In this document: positions 6,097 through 7,496 of the stretch, piece after piece | Position numbering within the stretch: position 1 is the stretch's first letter | Layout of the letters: the number at the start of each line of letters is the position of its first letter | Origin: JBBRQP01 sp038226175 | Lineage (GTDB): Bacteria; Cyanobacteriota; Cyanobacteriia; Gloeobacterales; Anthocerotibacteraceae | Length of the DNA: 7,496 nucleotides | Direction: 5' to 3' | NCBI GenBank assembly: GCA_038226175.1 | Contig: JBBRQP010000117.1 | Location: 1-7,496, forward strand | The notes under the pieces: generated by a model | Database searches by the model: none | Told to the model about the DNA's origin: nothing | Seen by the model: the letters and a program-made list of their open reading frames with translations, nothing else | Position numbers and translations under genes: made by a program

Positions 6097-7311
6097 ATGT
6101 TGATTCGTCCATCTTCAGTTAAAGGTCATTTTTGCCGTACTTTGTGTTTAGCCATTCCACTGTTACTAGCTGCAATGCCGATGGCGGCAAGTGCCCAACC
6201 ATATGTCATTACTGATAGCGTTATCCCTTTTCGGACGGCTACGGGCTATCAGGCACTCACCACCAACACCACAGGCTACTACAACACTGCCAGTGGGGCT
6301 TTTGCTCTTTACTTTAACACCACAGGCTCCAACAATACTGCTAGTGGATATAAGGCTCTTTACTTTAACACCACAGGCTTTTACAACACTGCTAGTGGAT
6401 CGTTTGCACTCACCGTCAACACCACAGGCTTCTACAACACTGCTAATGGGGTTTTTGCACTCTACTCGAACTCCACAGGCACTGGTAACACTGCTAGTGG
6501 CTATTTTGCACTCAACTCTAACACCACAGGCTCTTACAACACTGCCCTTGGCTATTTAGCAGGAAACAGCATTGAAACCACAAGCAACAACATTGACATC
6601 GGGAACTTAGGGGTCGCCACAGACTCCGGAGTTATTCGTATTGGCTGTATGGACACCAATTCATGCGCTTACCGCGCAAGTCCGCAAACTTCAACATTTA
6701 TTGCAGGTATTGGCAGGACTAATATGTCACGCGGCACAGCGGTATATGTCAATGCCAATGGTCAATTGGGCACAGTGACATCTTCCAAGCGTTTCAAGAA
6801 AGACATTCACAGCCTTGGAACAGTCAGCGAAAAACTACTGGATTTGCGTCCCGTTTCTTTCCGGTATAAAGAAGCAGCCTCAGACGGTACTTATCCTGTC
6901 CAATACGGTTTGATAGCTGAGGAAGTAGCCAAGGTTTATCCCGACTTGGTGCAGTACGACAAAGATGGTAAACCTTTCACCATTTACTATCACCTGCTTA
7001 CTCCCTTAATGTTGAGTGAATTAAAGAAAGAGCATCAACAGAATGTTGCACAACAGCAAGCTCTAGTTACTCAAAAGACGGAGCTGGTTGCCCAACAAAA
7101 GCTGAATCAAACCCAACAGGCTGAAATGGCTTCACTGCATATCCAGAACCAGACCTTGTTGCAGAAAGTAAACACGCTTCAAACCCAGCAACAAACTGTG
7201 ATTAAGGCCATGATGAAGCAGTTCAATGAACTCAAACAGACTGTCCAAGCCAACTACCATAGTTCTTCTAAGGTAAAGGCGGTACCTGCTACTTATCACC
7301 GTTCACTGTAA
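6097..7311 (+). CDS. Secreted repeat protein with peptidase S74 (self-cleaving chaperone) domain
   Basis: The ATG at 6097 has AAGGAA 6 nt upstream and opens a Sec signal peptide (hydrophobic core, then AASA before Gln34), giving a 404-residue precursor. An upstream GTG at 6016 would bury the signal, so it is rejected. Residues 50-151 are six 17-residue repeats of pattern G-xx-AL-xx-N-T-TG-xx-NTAS, resembling tail-fibre and trimeric adhesin heads. A linker with IRIGCMDTNSC (Cys184, Cys190) leads to the S74 domain from about 228: SSKRFKKDI, LLDLRPVSFRYK, YGLIAEEVAKVYPDLV, YHLLTPLMLSEL. In phage endosialidases the S74 domain trimerises the fibre and cuts itself just before a Ser that uses a Lys five residues later; here these are Ser229 and Lys234. 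Residues about 303-385 form a Gln-rich coiled coil. It is probably a trimeric surface or secreted fibre; its ligand is unknown. It stands alone between a terminator and an IS element. Confidence 0.85.
   Translation: MLIRPSSVKGHFCRTLCLAIPLLLAAMPMAASAQPYVITDSVIPFRTATGYQALTTNTTGYYNTASGAFALYFNTTGSNNTASGYKALYFNTTGFYNTASGSFALTVNTTGFYNTANGVFALYSNSTGTGNTASGYFALNSNTTGSYNTALGYLAGNSIETTSNNIDIGNLGVATDSGVIRIGCMDTNSCAYRASPQTSTFIAGIGRTNMSRGTAVYVNANGQLGTVTSSKRFKKDIHSLGTVSEKLLDLRPVSFRYKEAASDGTYPVQYGLIAEEVAKVYPDLVQYDKDGKPFTIYYHLLTPLMLSELKKEHQQNVAQQQALVTQKTELVAQQKLNQTQQAEMASLHIQNQTLLQKVNTLQTQQQTVIKAMMKQFNELKQTVQANYHSSSKVKAVPATYHRSL
6244..6549 (+). repeat. Six tandem 51-bp units inside the S74 protein gene
   Basis: Units begin at 6244, 6295, 6346, 6397, 6448 and 6499, exactly 51 bp apart, with a seventh truncated start (GYLAGN) at 6550. 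The codon run AAC ACC ACA GGC is identical in five units and has one change in the fifth. AACACTGC recurs near each unit end with little change. The first glycine codon and the three variable dipeptides differ between units. The array is in frame throughout, so gain or loss of a unit would keep the protein intact. Confidence 0.9.
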
Positions 7312-7496
7312 CCCTAACAACCCCTAGTAGGCAGCCACAAGTAGGTTGACGAATAAAAAATGAGGGTATACCGAATACAGCCACAGGGGTACCCGTGCAG
7401 AAAAAATACGTTGTCCAGCTGTCTGAACCAGAAAGACAAGATCTGCTAGCTATGTTACGTAAAGGCAAGTCCCCAGCTAGAACGCTCAACCGCGCC
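7312..7496 (+). mobile_element. Left part of an IS630-like element, boundary not resolved
   Basis: The transposase start at 7395 shows that an IS630-type element enters from the right. Its left end must lie between the S74 protein stop (7311) and the transposase start, next to a TA dinucleotide because this family duplicates TA. The right end is outside the window, so the inverted repeat cannot be matched and the exact base is unknown. The leader holds two perfect palindromes, GGTATACC (7365-7372) and GGGTACCC (7387-7394), and a CAGCCACA direct repeat (7332-7339 and 7378-7385). Confidence 0.4.
7395..7496 (+). CDS. IS630-family transposase, N-terminal fragment (3' end outside window)
   Basis: A frame open to the window edge reads VQKKYVVQLSEPERQDLLAM followed by LRKGKSPARTLNRA. 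This matches the start of IS630-type transposases (usual form KYIV.LSE.ER..L..L...GK..AR.L.RA), the beginning of a DNA-binding helix-turn-helix. The DDE catalytic core is not in the window. The start is taken as the GTG at 7395, with AGGGG about 5 nt upstream. The frame is open back to 7350, but no ATG occurs in it. The element lies 83 bp after the S74 protein stop and points the same way, so whether it is intact or broken cannot be told here. Confidence 0.75.
   Translation, partial: MQKKYVVQLSEPERQDLLAMLRKGKSPARTLNRA

Noticed and set aside
6244..6549. CRISPR array
   Set aside because: Units are contiguous without unique spacers, the period is 51 bp, and the run is an open coding frame.
6191..6559. 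122-codon plus-strand frame with its own repeats (TPQA..TTLLV)
   Set aside because: It is the shifted-frame shadow of the 51-bp repeat array. Its repetitiveness is a by-product of the real 17-residue repeats, and the S74 frame has the signal peptide and domains.
7289..7489. 66-codon minus-strand frame
   Set aside because: It crosses the S74 stop and runs antisense to the transposase start; its translation has no recognisable features.

Overview
The window looks like a piece of cyanobacterial chromosome, an inference from gene content. It has a succinate dehydrogenase iron-sulfur subunit with an extra cysteine next to a heterodisulfide-reductase-B-like subunit. It also has a cyanobacterial-type TrpD, a DUF4351 tail of the kind common in cyanobacterial Rpn-like proteins, and an IS630-type transposase. 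Base composition is near balanced. I saw no HIP1 octamer (GCGATCGC) by eye, so I do not name a genus.

Layout from left to right. Positions 2-151 (+) are the last 49 codons of a DUF4351 protein that begins outside the window. It converges on an ABC half-transporter at 180-2027 (-). Upstream of that, also on the minus strand, are trpD (2176-3210) and yebC (3210-3956). Their stop and start codons share one base (TGATG), so they look translationally coupled. An intergenic region of about 80-100 bp separates yebC from a divergent plus-strand pair. That pair is sdhB (4061-5029) and a CCG-domain gene (5026-5904) that overlap by ATGA and end at a strong intrinsic terminator (5959-5998). A separate plus-strand gene (6097-7311) follows. 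It encodes a secreted protein with six 17-residue repeats, an intramolecular-chaperone peptidase S74 domain and a glutamine-rich coiled coil. The window ends inside the start of an IS630-family transposase (7395-7496+).

How the genes work together. SdhB and the CCG protein are predicted to form the electron-transfer and quinone-side part of an archaeal-like ('type E') succinate:quinone oxidoreductase; the flavoprotein SdhA is not in the window. TrpD performs the second committed step of tryptophan synthesis, and YebC is a translation or transcription factor; their pairing looks like genomic economy rather than a pathway. The ABC exporter probably moves a lipid- or glycan-type substrate, but its substrate cannot be read from sequence.

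The right-hand 1.5 kb (repeat adhesin plus IS) is the accessory-looking part. I see no CRISPR array, RNA gene or obviously new multi-gene system. The most interesting items are the S74 repeat protein and the SdhB/CCG pair with its altered cluster ligands.
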